Origin: Shewanella hanedai
GTDB taxonomy: Bacteria; Pseudomonadota; Gammaproteobacteria; Enterobacterales; Shewanellaceae
DNA: 64,000 bases
Direction of reading: 5' to 3'
Assembly: GCF_007197645.1 (NCBI RefSeq)
Contig: NZ_VKGK01000019.1
Coordinates: 51,893 to 115,892 of the forward strand
The notes under the pieces were generated by a model, which was given only the letters and a program-made list of their open reading frames with translations, made no database searches and was not told the DNA's origin. The position numbers and the translations under genes are program-made. Positions 36,644 to 45,278 of the stretch are shown here, piece after piece (the stretch's first letter is position 1; each line of letters opens with the position of its first letter).

Positions 36644-37120
36644 TTAAGAGGGAAGCGGGATACTGGTCTGGTTTTTTACGTGCTTAAGTACAAAGCTGGA
36701 TTTAATGCCGCTGATATGTGGATGAGTGGTGAGCTTCTCAAGCAGGAAAACTTTAAACTCCTTCATATCAGCCACCAGAACTTTTAATTGGTAGTCAGAG
36801 TCACTGCCTGTTAACAGGCAGCATTCCTGCACTTCGTCATACCCTGCGATGGTATCTTCAAAGGACTCTAGAATAGCTTGAGAGTGCTTCTCTAATCGAA
36901 CTTGGACATAGGCGGTGAGTGAGAGGTTAAAATGCTCTGGGGATAGCAAGGTGGCATATCCTGCAATATAGCCAGATTCCTCCATTGTTTTCACACGTCT
37001 GGAGCAGGGAGAGGCGGATAATCCCACTTTTTCTGCCAGCTCCTGATTTGATAATTTACCTTGGCTTTGAAGTAACTTTAAGATGGCCAGATCAATCTTG
37101 TCGAGTTGTAGCTCTGCCAT
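36644..37120 (-). CDS. Lrp/AsnC-family transcriptional regulator
   Basis: A 158-residue regulator. An N-terminal winged helix-turn-helix (LDKIDLAILKLLQSQGKLSNQELAEKVGLSASPCSRRVKTMEESG) is followed by an RAM/ACT-like effector and oligomerisation domain (VQECCLLTGSDSDYQLKVLVADMKEF). Family members sense amino acids and act as octamers or hexadecamers. It is not Lrp itself, which is more conserved; it belongs to the local specific regulators. It could govern the adjacent sodium symporter, which lies 334 bp downstream on the same strand. That is inference from position. Confidence 0.88.
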   Translation of the reverse strand: MAELQLDKIDLAILKLLQSQGKLSNQELAEKVGLSASPCSRRVKTMEESGYIAGYATLLSPEHFNLSLTAYVQVRLEKHSQAILESFEDTIAGYDEVQECCLLTGSDSDYQLKVLVADMKEFKVFLLEKLTTHPHISGIKSSFVLKHVKNQTSIPLPS

Positions 37121-37200
37121 AGCAGTGGATCTCTATTTACCTTAACCTGAGGTTAAGCATACGGTTAAAATGCAAAATGAAGAGCGTTGGCGCTTTCATA

Positions 37201-38106
37201 TTACCGAGTGTTTTCCAGCTTCTTTCTGTTTTTCATTAAGGCTGAGTAGAAGTTATTCAAATAGGGGAAGGCTTGATTCACCACGAAGATGGATACGAGT
37301 CCAATCACGCCGCCAAGTGCTGTTGAGGCAAGCACATCCTGAGACCAATGCATGCCAAGTAGCATACGACTAAACCCCATCCCGATACTCCAGATAAATA
37401 GCATGCCAGGAATGAAAATATTACCCGCTAATAGCAGGTAGTAGCTGGTGATCATGGTTAAGGTCAGTGCAAATAACGTGTGCCCAGAAGGAAATGAAAA
37501 GCCCACTTCATGCTTCCAATGTTGTTTAACCAGAGGAGAGAGAGTCAGATCTGAATGAGCGTGTTCGAGTCTATCGAGTGCGCTGCTCATCTCTACTTTT
37601 CGTTGCGCTTTGGGCAGCGAGTAAAAGTTGTCAGTGTTAAGGAGGTACTGTGACTCTAACCAAACCGCATTGGGCCTAGGTTCATTAAAGTGAGGCTTGA
37701 GATAACTGTTTAAGGTCAGTGTGGTACACATACCTAATGAAATCGCGAGAAAAAGACTAATGAATTGCGGTTTAGACAAGCGCTGATAGCTCAGGAATAA
37801 CACCAGCAGTACAGTGGCAACACCATAGGGAGCGGTGCCAGTTGATGTTAGCCAAAAAAGAGCGTTCGCCAGTGTCGAATCTAGGGCTATCAATGGAAAA
37901 AGTGATGTATTGAGCAGCAATAAAATGGCGGGAATGATAGCCAAAATTGTCCAGCCGAAGATCATTGGGGCAATAGGGGAACGAATAGTGGTTGAAGGTG
38001 CTTTCAAGGATAAGGCCCTTTGGTACAGTTTATGAATGCAGGATAAGCAGATTAGGCTAACGTGCAATAAACTCATTGCCAAGAGGATGGCCTGATAAAC
38101 AAGCAA
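37201..38106 (-). CDS. PAP2-family membrane phosphatase (PgpB-like)
   Basis: A 301-residue polytopic protein with the three acid-phosphatase motifs. These are KPHFNEPRP (KX6RP), FSFPSGHTLFA (PSGH with the catalytic histidine's partner), and SRMLLGMHWSQDVLAS (SRX5HX3D). It should dephosphorylate a lipid phosphate such as undecaprenyl pyrophosphate or phosphatidylglycerol phosphate on the periplasmic face. About six membrane helices. The start is uncertain: the frame opens with TTG at 38106 and the first ATG is at 38076; neither has a strong ribosome site. Confidence 0.85.
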   Translation of the reverse strand: MLVYQAILLAMSLLHVSLICLSCIHKLYQRALSLKAPSTTIRSPIAPMIFGWTILAIIPAILLLLNTSLFPLIALDSTLANALFWLTSTGTAPYGVATVLLVLFLSYQRLSKPQFISLFLAISLGMCTTLTLNSYLKPHFNEPRPNAVWLESQYLLNTDNFYSLPKAQRKVEMSSALDRLEHAHSDLTLSPLVKQHWKHEVGFSFPSGHTLFALTLTMITSYYLLLAGNIFIPGMLFIWSIGMGFSRMLLGMHWSQDVLASTALGGVIGLVSIFVVNQAFPYLNNFYSALMKNRKKLENTR

Positions 38107-38166
38107 ATCGAATGAATTAACATCAGGAGGTTAACCATCTTTTAACACTTGTGTAATGGATGAGAA

Positions 38167-38202
38167 AAATCCCGATGGCCAATGTTCGCCATCGGGGACT
38201 TC
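38167..38202 (-). terminator. terminator after creD
   Basis: On the minus strand CCCCGATGGC pairs with GCCATCGGGA-like sequence around a seven-base loop and is followed by TTTTT. It lies about 80 bp after the creD stop. Confidence 0.8.
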
Positions 38203-38283
38203 AAAACCGTGTTTTTAAAGATGGAGTGTTGCTTATGTTAGTGACTCCTTACATAAGCAAGATTGTGGCGGGGTATACACCAT

Positions 38284-39630
38284 TTACGCTTCAGCACTTC
38301 GATGACGTGTAATGAACATGAGTGCTAAGAGGACTGTAAGCAGTAAGCCTGTGCCCATTAGGAGCGCGTAATCTTCAAGCTTGAGTATTGAATAAAGGAC
38401 ACCGTAAAGACTCACTAACATGGCGGCGATTATCCCTCCTTTCTTCACACTGGCAGTGGCACTGCCAACATAGGCTGATATTGATAAAATCGGAATGCTG
38501 GCGGCAATAGAGTAGGCATAGTTAAAAGCCAAATGCTCAGAGAGTGAGAGCAGCAGTAGATAAAATAGCGTGACAGCACAACCTACCAAAAGGTACTGAA
38601 TTAAATTAAGGCGTGTGTTCTGACCCAATTCAAAGATCAACAGCACGATAAAGGTAAGGGCGATGAATAACATGCCGTATTTTACCGAGCGTTCAATTTT
38701 TCCATAGTGAGTGACAGGTTCAAACAGTTGACTGCTTGCCTGAACCTCGGTGAGATCGACATCTTGATCGCTACTGAACACTTGAGGGTAGTTTCGGGTC
38801 AGGTGACTGATTTGCCAATCTGCACTGAAGCCAGTATCGGAAATATCTCGGTTGGTGGGTAAAATTCCGTTGAAACTAGGGTGTGGCCAGTCTGTGGTGA
38901 TCTTGATATCGGTATGCTCCCCCAAAGGCAGTGCGCTAATAGACTGTGACCCACGTAGTGCGATGGCAAAGTCGACTTCAAACTTCCCCTGTGTGAGCTC
39001 CACTGAGATGGGCTGCTGAAAACCGCGCTCTAACCCTTGTAGTCGCTCAAGTCCTGTCCCCGGCATTATGCCGTTATCGGCTAGAGTTGATAGCGTCTTA
39101 CCCTCTGTGTTGAGTAAGCTAAATTGTTCAATTTTTTCAATCGCCTGATTGGCTGAAATACCGAAAACAAGACGGGCATTATCTATTTTAAACTCAACGA
39201 GGTTTTCGATGTCCAGCTTAGGTATGACAAATTTAGCTTTGCCAGTGACAGCCGCACTATAGACAAGGGATTGATATATGCCTCTGGAGCGAAAATCGTG
39301 TTTAAGATCCATCGCTAAGGTCAAATTTTTAGGAAGTATGACAAGCTCACTTTGATACTCTGACTTGAATTTTATCGGCTCCCCTGCATCATTTACCTTC
39401 TCTTTTATCACTTGATAACGGTAAGGGACGACAAGTGCAGGCCCTGAGACCCGTTGTTGTGGCCCCCAGGATTGGCCTATTTCGTTGATGACCTCGTGAT
39501 AGAGATATTGGCGGTCAGAAGTCATGTTCATCACGATCCCTAAAGGGATGGCCGATAACAGTGATATGCCGACCAAGATGATTATTTTGTGGGTGATATT
39601 GCTGGCAGCTGTCGTGAATAAGTTGAGCAT
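38284..39630 (-). CDS. creD: CreD-family inner-membrane protein
   Basis: A 448-residue inner-membrane protein. One N-terminal membrane helix and a large periplasmic domain (about residues 35-320, with QQRVSGPALVVPYRY near the start) are followed by five or six C-terminal helices (from KYGMLFIALTFIVLLIFELG). The layout and KYG-LFI block match CreD, whose expression responds to CreBC in enterobacteria and which affects envelope integrity and beta-lactam response. No creBC genes adjoin it here. Function of CreD itself is not established biochemically. Confidence 0.85.
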   Translation of the reverse strand: MLNLFTTAASNITHKIIILVGISLLSAIPLGIVMNMTSDRQYLYHEVINEIGQSWGPQQRVSGPALVVPYRYQVIKEKVNDAGEPIKFKSEYQSELVILPKNLTLAMDLKHDFRSRGIYQSLVYSAAVTGKAKFVIPKLDIENLVEFKIDNARLVFGISANQAIEKIEQFSLLNTEGKTLSTLADNGIMPGTGLERLQGLERGFQQPISVELTQGKFEVDFAIALRGSQSISALPLGEHTDIKITTDWPHPSFNGILPTNRDISDTGFSADWQISHLTRNYPQVFSSDQDVDLTEVQASSQLFEPVTHYGKIERSVKYGMLFIALTFIVLLIFELGQNTRLNLIQYLLVGCAVTLFYLLLLSLSEHLAFNYAYSIAASIPILSISAYVGSATASVKKGGIIAAMLVSLYGVLYSILKLEDYALLMGTGLLLTVLLALMFITRHRSAEA

Positions 39631-39755
39631 TGCTGATTACCTTTCCCTTTATTGAGTAATATTTCCTGTCGGTATTGAAACAGAATAGTGCGAGGGAAGG
39701 GGGGCAAGGCGATGATCAATAGTGGCAAAAAAGAGGCAATCTGTGATTAGTAAAA

Positions 39756-39783
39756 CAAAAAAAAGCGCCTAAGCGCTCTTTTT
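39756..39783. terminator. bidirectional terminator after ubiK
   Basis: AGCGC-CTAA-GCGCT with an A-run on one side and TCTTTTT on the other. It sits after ubiK on the minus strand. Confidence 0.8.
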
Positions 39784-39836
39784 CAATTGAGAGTGAGACG
39801 ATGAATACCGTCTATTCTCGAATAGGGTTGAAGTTA

Positions 39837-40103
39837 TTAGTCAGCCGACTCTTCACGCTCGTTAAGCTTCTTCTCAAGTGCATTGACTTGTGCTTGCAGT
39901 GCTTCAAGTTTTTCACGGGTTTTTAATAGTACGTGTTGTTGTACTTCAAACTCTTCGTGGGAAACCACATCTAGCTTCATTAGCTGGTTTTGCAGGATCT
40001 GTTTGCTCTTTTCTTCGAATTCACCAGCAAACTGCTTCAAGCCACTTGGCAGGTTTTCGCTCAGTTGCTTAGCAACTTCTTCGATTTTCTTTGGATTGAA
40101 CAT
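39837..40103 (-). CDS. ubiK: ubiquinone biosynthesis accessory factor (BMFP family)
   Basis: An 88-residue protein matching E. coli UbiK (YqiC): the opening FNPKKIEEVAKQLSENLPSGLKQF, then LQNQLMKLDVVSHEEFEVQQHVLLKTREKLEALQ. The C-terminal third is a coiled coil used for trimerisation. UbiK helps aerobic ubiquinone synthesis together with UbiJ, probably by presenting lipid intermediates near the membrane. It is monocistronic, with a terminator downstream. The charged tail after residue 75 is variable in the family. Confidence 0.92.
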   Translation of the reverse strand: MFNPKKIEEVAKQLSENLPSGLKQFAGEFEEKSKQILQNQLMKLDVVSHEEFEVQQHVLLKTREKLEALQAQVNALEKKLNEREESAD

Positions 40104-40205
40104 GGTCTATTTCCGCCATCGGCTAAATGTATATTAAGTAAGATTGTACCTGAGGGTGTCATTTTAAGAAACCAGCGAGATCACTAATCAGCAAGCTAGT
40201 GAGCT

Positions 40206-40244
40206 AAAAAAATGGCCAGTTCAGTAAATTGAGCTGGCCATTTT
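40206..40244 (-). terminator. terminator of RND efflux operon
   Basis: AATGGCCAGCTCA pairs with TGAACTGGCCATT (one mismatch) around an A/T loop, followed on the minus strand by a T-run. It lies 18 bp after the RND pump gene. Confidence 0.88.
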
Positions 40245-40261
40245 CAGATTAACTATCGCTG

Positions 40262-43200
40262 CTATGCAGTGATTTTTAGCTCTTCGTCAAATTCAGGAAG
40301 AGGCTCATGTCTTTCAGCTAGGTAGGTGTAGATCACAGGTAACACAAACAAGGTAAATACCGTGCCGATTGCTAACCCTGAGACGATCACCAGACCAATA
40401 TTGAATCGAGCAACTGCGCCAGCGCCAACGGCGAACAAGAGTGGGATAAGACCCGCTATCATGGCTGCTGTTGTCATCAAGATAGGACGTAAACGAACCG
40501 TCGCTGCGAGCTTAATCGCATCAATCTTACTGAGGCCGTTATGGAGTTGCTCCTCTTTGGCGACTTCACACATCAAGATCCCGTGCTTAGTGATTAAGCC
40601 CACTAAGGTGATGAGACCGACCTGTGTGTAGATGTTCATCGACGAAAGACCAAAGACGTGTGTCCAAGCAAGCGCGATTAATGCACCACTAATAGCCAGA
40701 GGGACGGAGACCAGTATCACTAAGGGATCTCGAACACTCTCGAATTGACTCGCTAAGACTAAGAAGATGATCGCAAGTGCTAAACCAAAGGTCGCAAACA
40801 GCGCAGAGCCTTCGGTTACGTACTGACGAGCCTCGCCTAAAAAGTCATAGTCATACCCTTTAGGCAGGTCGTTATCACCAATATTCTTGAGGAAGTCGAT
40901 GGCATCACCGATGGCAACGCCTGGTGTAGCAACTGCACCAACAGTCAACGCATTCATCTGGTTAAAGTGAGGCAGTGAACGTGGCTCAGCGATCATCTCT
41001 ATGTCCACTAAGCTAGACAGCGGGATAGAGTTACCATCGGCAGCTTTAACGTAGAAACCGTTAAGTGCTTCTGGGTTGTCTCGGAACTGACGCTCAACTT
41101 GTGGGATCACTTCATAAGAGCGGCCATCAAGGTTGATTCGATTGACATAACCATCACTCATCATGGTGGTCAGTGTCACGCCGATATCTTGCATGGTAAT
41201 GCCGTAACTGCCGGCAAGGTCACGTTTGATATGGATTTTCATGGTGCCAGAATCGAACTTGAGGTTGATTTCTGAGTAGACAAATAACGGGCTATTCTGC
41301 ACCTTCTCAAGCACGTTACTGCCGATCTGAAATAGGCTTTCGAAAGAGTTCGAGGTGGTGATCACAAACTGGATCGGTAAGCCACCAGACGAACCGGGAA
41401 GCTCAGGCATTTGGAAGGTGGTTACCGCCATGCCTGGGATCTGTTTGAGTTCATCACCGAGAATCTTCTGCATATCTTTCTGGCTGTTATCGCGTTCACT
41501 CCAAGGAACTAATGGTGAGATACCAAAAGCTTGGTTCGAGCTTGGAATACCCACAAAGGCCAGTGAAGCCTCGCTTTCTGGGTGTGACTTGATGATATCG
41601 GTCACCAGCATCATATTCGATTGAATGTAATCTAAGTTGGCCGTTGACGGCGCTGTGCCCATCATCATGACCACACTCTTATCTTCATTCGGTGCCAACT
41701 CAGAGGGAATGAAACTGAACAATACCGGTAGAGTGCCAAATACGATGAGGGCAAAGGCGAGCACCACTGGTCGACGTTCCATCACAGCATTTAGCATGCG
41801 TTGGTAACGGTTGGTCATCCCAGAGAGGAACGTCTCTACACCGCGCTCAAAACGGTTAGGTGCTGAGTGTGGCTTGAGGATTTTCGAACACATCATTGGC
41901 GACAGCGTCAGTGCGACGATGCCGGAGATAAACACCGCCCCAGCCAAGGTGAGCGCAAATTCCTTAAAGAGTGACCCTGTGATCCCGCCCATCAAAGCAA
42001 TGGGTGCATATACAGCAGCCAGAGTAATGGTCATCGAGATAACGGGCACCGCAATTTCACGGGTACCGATAATAGCGGCTCTAAAAGGGGTTTCACCTAA
42101 CTTGATATGCCTGTCGACATTTTCCACCACCACAATGGCATCGTCCACCACTAAGCCGATGGCCAGTACCATTGCCAGCAGTGTCATGAGGTTTAATGTA
42201 AAACCAAACATCTGCATGATGACGGTGACACCGATCAGCGAGAGTGGGATTGTCACGATAGGAATAATTACCGCACGCAGTGAACCGAGGAAAAGCGTGA
42301 TCACGATAATCACAATGATCGACGCTTCACCTATGGTCTTGATCACCTCTTGAATCGACTCATCGATAGCCAATGAGGAGTCATAAAGAATACGGGAGTT
42401 GATTGACACAGGTAGGTTACGTTGGATATCGGGCATAAGTGCACGTGCATCGGCAGCAACAACAAGCGGGTTTGCTGTCGGTGTTACATCGAGTGCAACA
42501 ACAACGGCCTCTTGACCATCGGCCAGTGCGCGGTAAACATCGTGGCTTTTTTCAAGGCTCACCTCGGCAATATCGCCTAAGCGAACAACGAGTCCATCTT
42601 TACTGGCAATCACCAGCTTCTCTAGCTCTTCGACAGTGGCAACTTGCGTATCAGCAGTACCATTGAAGAGGGTAAATGCACCATTTGCTTGGCCCACAGC
42701 CGATTGATAGTTGTTTGCCTGTAGAACCTGCATCACGTCAGTTGAAGAGAGATTGAACGCGCCCATGCGAGCGGGATCGATCCATATTCTCATGGCGTAT
42801 TTAATGCCACCATAAAGGTTCACTTTGGCAACACCGTTGACGGTGAAAAGTTGAGGTTTAACGACTCGCTCAAGATAATCGGTTATCTGGCTCGAGTTGA
42901 TTTGGTCACTGGAGAAGGAGATGTAAAGCACCGATGTTTGCGATCCCGTTGACATATCAACAGTGGAGTCTTCGGCCTCTTTCGGCAGCTGAGAGCGGAC
43001 TGAGTTAACCTTGGCAAGGATGTCTGCCAGAGCGCCATTAGGATCAGTATTGAGCTTCATGTAGACCGTGATCTTAGAAGTGCCCAATGAGCTGTCTGAG
43101 GTCATAAAGTCGACGTTGTCAGCCTGAGCTAACGCTTGTTCTAAGGGCTGAGTAATAAAGCCCTGAATGAGGTTTGCATCGGCACCATAATAGCTGGTGG

Positions 43201-43342
43201 ATACTGTGACCACAGTGTTGGTCATCTCTGGGTATTCGCGAACCTGCATGCTACTTAGGGAGTTAAAACCTAGAAGTAGCAATAGGAAGCTTATCGAGGC
43301 GGCGAGTACCGGCCTGCGAATGAAAATATCAGTAAAGCGCAT
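40262..43342 (-). CDS. RND multidrug efflux permease (HAE-1 family)
   Basis: A 1026-residue proton-driven inner-membrane pump. It has the RND layout: N-terminal helix (IFIRRPVLAASISFLLLLLGF) and two periplasmic loops, each followed by a helix bundle. The proton-relay block is VLAIGLVVDDAIVVVENV in helix 4, and the C-terminal half has GLITLVGLITKHGILMCEVA. The trimeric pump would expel drugs or other amphiphiles through a TolC-type channel. AGGAG precedes the ATG, and the fusion-protein gene ends 12 bp upstream. No outer-membrane partner is encoded in this operon, so it probably borrows one. Substrates unknown. Confidence 0.94.
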   Translation of the reverse strand: MRFTDIFIRRPVLAASISFLLLLLGFNSLSSMQVREYPEMTNTVVTVSTSYYGADANLIQGFITQPLEQALAQADNVDFMTSDSSLGTSKITVYMKLNTDPNGALADILAKVNSVRSQLPKEAEDSTVDMSTGSQTSVLYISFSSDQINSSQITDYLERVVKPQLFTVNGVAKVNLYGGIKYAMRIWIDPARMGAFNLSSTDVMQVLQANNYQSAVGQANGAFTLFNGTADTQVATVEELEKLVIASKDGLVVRLGDIAEVSLEKSHDVYRALADGQEAVVVALDVTPTANPLVVAADARALMPDIQRNLPVSINSRILYDSSLAIDESIQEVIKTIGEASIIVIIVITLFLGSLRAVIIPIVTIPLSLIGVTVIMQMFGFTLNLMTLLAMVLAIGLVVDDAIVVVENVDRHIKLGETPFRAAIIGTREIAVPVISMTITLAAVYAPIALMGGITGSLFKEFALTLAGAVFISGIVALTLSPMMCSKILKPHSAPNRFERGVETFLSGMTNRYQRMLNAVMERRPVVLAFALIVFGTLPVLFSFIPSELAPNEDKSVVMMMGTAPSTANLDYIQSNMMLVTDIIKSHPESEASLAFVGIPSSNQAFGISPLVPWSERDNSQKDMQKILGDELKQIPGMAVTTFQMPELPGSSGGLPIQFVITTSNSFESLFQIGSNVLEKVQNSPLFVYSEINLKFDSGTMKIHIKRDLAGSYGITMQDIGVTLTTMMSDGYVNRINLDGRSYEVIPQVERQFRDNPEALNGFYVKAADGNSIPLSSLVDIEMIAEPRSLPHFNQMNALTVGAVATPGVAIGDAIDFLKNIGDNDLPKGYDYDFLGEARQYVTEGSALFATFGLALAIIFLVLASQFESVRDPLVILVSVPLAISGALIALAWTHVFGLSSMNIYTQVGLITLVGLITKHGILMCEVAKEEQLHNGLSKIDAIKLAATVRLRPILMTTAAMIAGLIPLLFAVGAGAVARFNIGLVIVSGLAIGTVFTLFVLPVIYTYLAERHEPLPEFDEELKITA

Positions 43343-43354
43343 TGCCAGCTCCTA

Positions 43355-44473
43355 TTATAGTTGTGGCATAGTGTCGGGAAGATTTAATGCATCATCCTCG
43401 GTCACTTTGACTTTGCTGTTGTTACTGAGTCGAACCTGACCTGAAGTCACGATAAGGTCATTGGCGGCAAGTTCTCCAGTGACGAGGGCGTTATTTCCGT
43501 TACGCTCCAGTACTTCAACATTGATCTGTTGTACACGCTGTACAGTCTCACCTTCCTCTTGGCTCTCATGGATTAGATAGATAGAGTTACCGTAAAGCGT
43601 GAAGTTAATTGCTGTTTGAGGCAGTACAAACTGTTGCGTCATTTCAGGTAATAACACTGAGACTCGGGCAAACATGCCACTGCGCAGTTTTGCATCGATG
43701 TTAGGGATGGTTGCTTGTATCTGGATCAAACCACTTTGGTAGAAAACGGCAGGTTCAATGGCTGAAATTTTACCTTCGAATGGATGAGTCGGATAAGCAT
43801 CCACATAGACGTGAATGGTTTGTCCTTTAGAGATTCGTGGCAGTTGGGTTTGCGGCACGGTAAAACGGATCTGCATGGTGCTGATATCTTCTAAGCGAAC
43901 AATATCGGTTCCCGTTTGAAGGTACTCACCTAAGTTCACGCTACGAATACCCACTAAGCCTGCAAAGGGGGCATCGATAGAACGACGATCTATGGTGGCC
44001 GTTAGGCTTTCAATGTCAGCCTTTAAGGTCAAATATTTAGATTCGCTGTTATCCAAATCTTGCTTAGATACTGAGTTGTTTTTATAAAGACGAGTGAGTC
44101 TTTGGTAGTCAGCTTCAGCGGCTGGTAACTGAACCATCTTGCTCTTTAGGTTTGCTTTCTCAACGGATGAATCAAGCAAAATAAGGTTTTGCCCTACTTT
44201 AACTTCAGTGCCATTTTCAAAGTTAATGCTATCAATCACACCTGCAAGTTCATTGGCTATCGTCACACCTTGGTTAGGTTCAACAAAACCGATGGCATCG
44301 ATAGTCGGCTGCCAATTTTGTGGAATAAGCGTCATGGCTGTGACAGGGGACTGTGGCTCGGGCATATTGGCAATGGCATCGGCAATCTTGCCTTTAACCA
44401 TGATGTTAAAACCAATAACTGAGCCGAATGTGACTAGTGCAATGATGAGCATTATCAGGGTCCATTTTTTCAT
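43355..44473 (-). CDS. RND efflux periplasmic adaptor (membrane-fusion protein)
   Basis: A 372-residue adaptor with an N-terminal membrane anchor (about residues 4-24). Two lipoyl half-motifs (GVIDSINFENGTEVKVGQNLILLD and IDAPFAGLVGIRSVNLGEYLQTG) flank a short helical hairpin, followed by the beta-barrel domain. It would link the neighbouring RND permease to an outer-membrane channel. It lies between tetR (18 bp) and the permease (12 bp) in one operon. The anchor is uncleaved rather than a lipobox. Confidence 0.92.
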   Translation of the reverse strand: MKKWTLIMLIIALVTFGSVIGFNIMVKGKIADAIANMPEPQSPVTAMTLIPQNWQPTIDAIGFVEPNQGVTIANELAGVIDSINFENGTEVKVGQNLILLDSSVEKANLKSKMVQLPAAEADYQRLTRLYKNNSVSKQDLDNSESKYLTLKADIESLTATIDRRSIDAPFAGLVGIRSVNLGEYLQTGTDIVRLEDISTMQIRFTVPQTQLPRISKGQTIHVYVDAYPTHPFEGKISAIEPAVFYQSGLIQIQATIPNIDAKLRSGMFARVSVLLPEMTQQFVLPQTAINFTLYGNSIYLIHESQEEGETVQRVQQINVEVLERNGNNALVTGELAANDLIVTSGQVRLSNNSKVKVTEDDALNLPDTMPQL

Positions 44474-44491
44474 TTTCCTGATCGTTCCTTT

Positions 44492-45067
44492 TTAAGTTGA
44501 TTCTGGTTGTTTGAGTAGGGTTTTCCAGCAAAGATCGCAGACGGTAACCAATTCGTTTTTATCGTATTCAATTTGGCCACGACGTATGCTTCGACCTAGC
44601 GCCATTGCGGGTTCTAGTGAAATAGCAAACATGACCTTGTTTTGTAAATTATGAAACGTGCCATCGATTCTTCCGGCTTCGAAAATATGATGCAGTCCCA
44701 GAAAAGTGTCTTTCTCGAACGTTTGATGAGGATCTGAATCGACGCCTGGTAGATGTAAGTATTGTTCGTAACTTAGGTTTGCCGGAGTACGCTGTCGTCC
44801 AAATTCGATGATGTTGAACCAGATCCGTTTGAATCTCTGCTCTAAGTCACCCTCTTGGCAATTGACTAAAATATGACTCGCCACTTCACGGAGCACATGT
44901 TTTCTTAATTCAGAGACCAACTCCTCTTTATCTTTGAAATAACGATAAATCGTTCCAGCTGCCACACCGGCTTCATTGGCAATCTGTTGCATGGAAAGAC
45001 CTTGCAACCCTTTGCTAGCGATGATCGTTTCGGTGGCTCTGAAGATGAGCTCGCGTTTATTATCCAT
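44492..45067 (-). CDS. TetR-family repressor of the efflux operon
   Basis: A 191-residue regulator. The N-terminal helix-turn-helix (ELIFRATETIIASKGLQGLSMQQIANEAGVAAGTIYRYFKDKEELV) is followed by a helical ligand-binding domain. It is the first gene of a tetR-adaptor-permease operon. A near-palindrome of TGAATGAA half-sites lies 25 bp upstream of the ATG at 45067, suggesting autoregulation. The frame could be extended to 45106, but that would run through this operator, so the shorter start is chosen. Confidence 0.9.
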   Translation of the reverse strand: MDNKRELIFRATETIIASKGLQGLSMQQIANEAGVAAGTIYRYFKDKEELVSELRKHVLREVASHILVNCQEGDLEQRFKRIWFNIIEFGRQRTPANLSYEQYLHLPGVDSDPHQTFEKDTFLGLHHIFEAGRIDGTFHNLQNKVMFAISLEPAMALGRSIRRGQIEYDKNELVTVCDLCWKTLLKQPEST

Positions 45068-45091
45068 ATTTTTTCGGTATGATGCAGGGTG

Positions 45092-45109
45092 TGAATGAAT
45101 GTTCATTCA
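45092..45109. promoter_or_regulatory. candidate TetR operator
   Basis: TGAATGAA-TG-TTCATTCA is an 18-bp palindrome apart from its centre. It lies directly upstream of the tetR start and resembles operators of AcrR/TetR repressors of efflux operons. Confidence 0.7.
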
Positions 45110-45278
45110 TTATTCTATGTCAGCTGTTTAAAGATGGCAATCATGAAATAGAGGATGTGAGTAAAATTCTGGTATGATCGTCAGTCATTCAATATTGTTT
45201 ATATTCAATTCACCTCGAAATACAGGACTCTGTATTTGGAAGGGGAGTTGGGTACAGTGCTTTGGTAAAAGTTAAAAG

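Noticed and set aside
40262..44473. Possible heavy-metal (CzcA-type) RND pump
   Set aside because: The permease has the HAE-1 drug-pump helix 4 block and a TetR regulator, with no metal-binding motifs in the adaptor.
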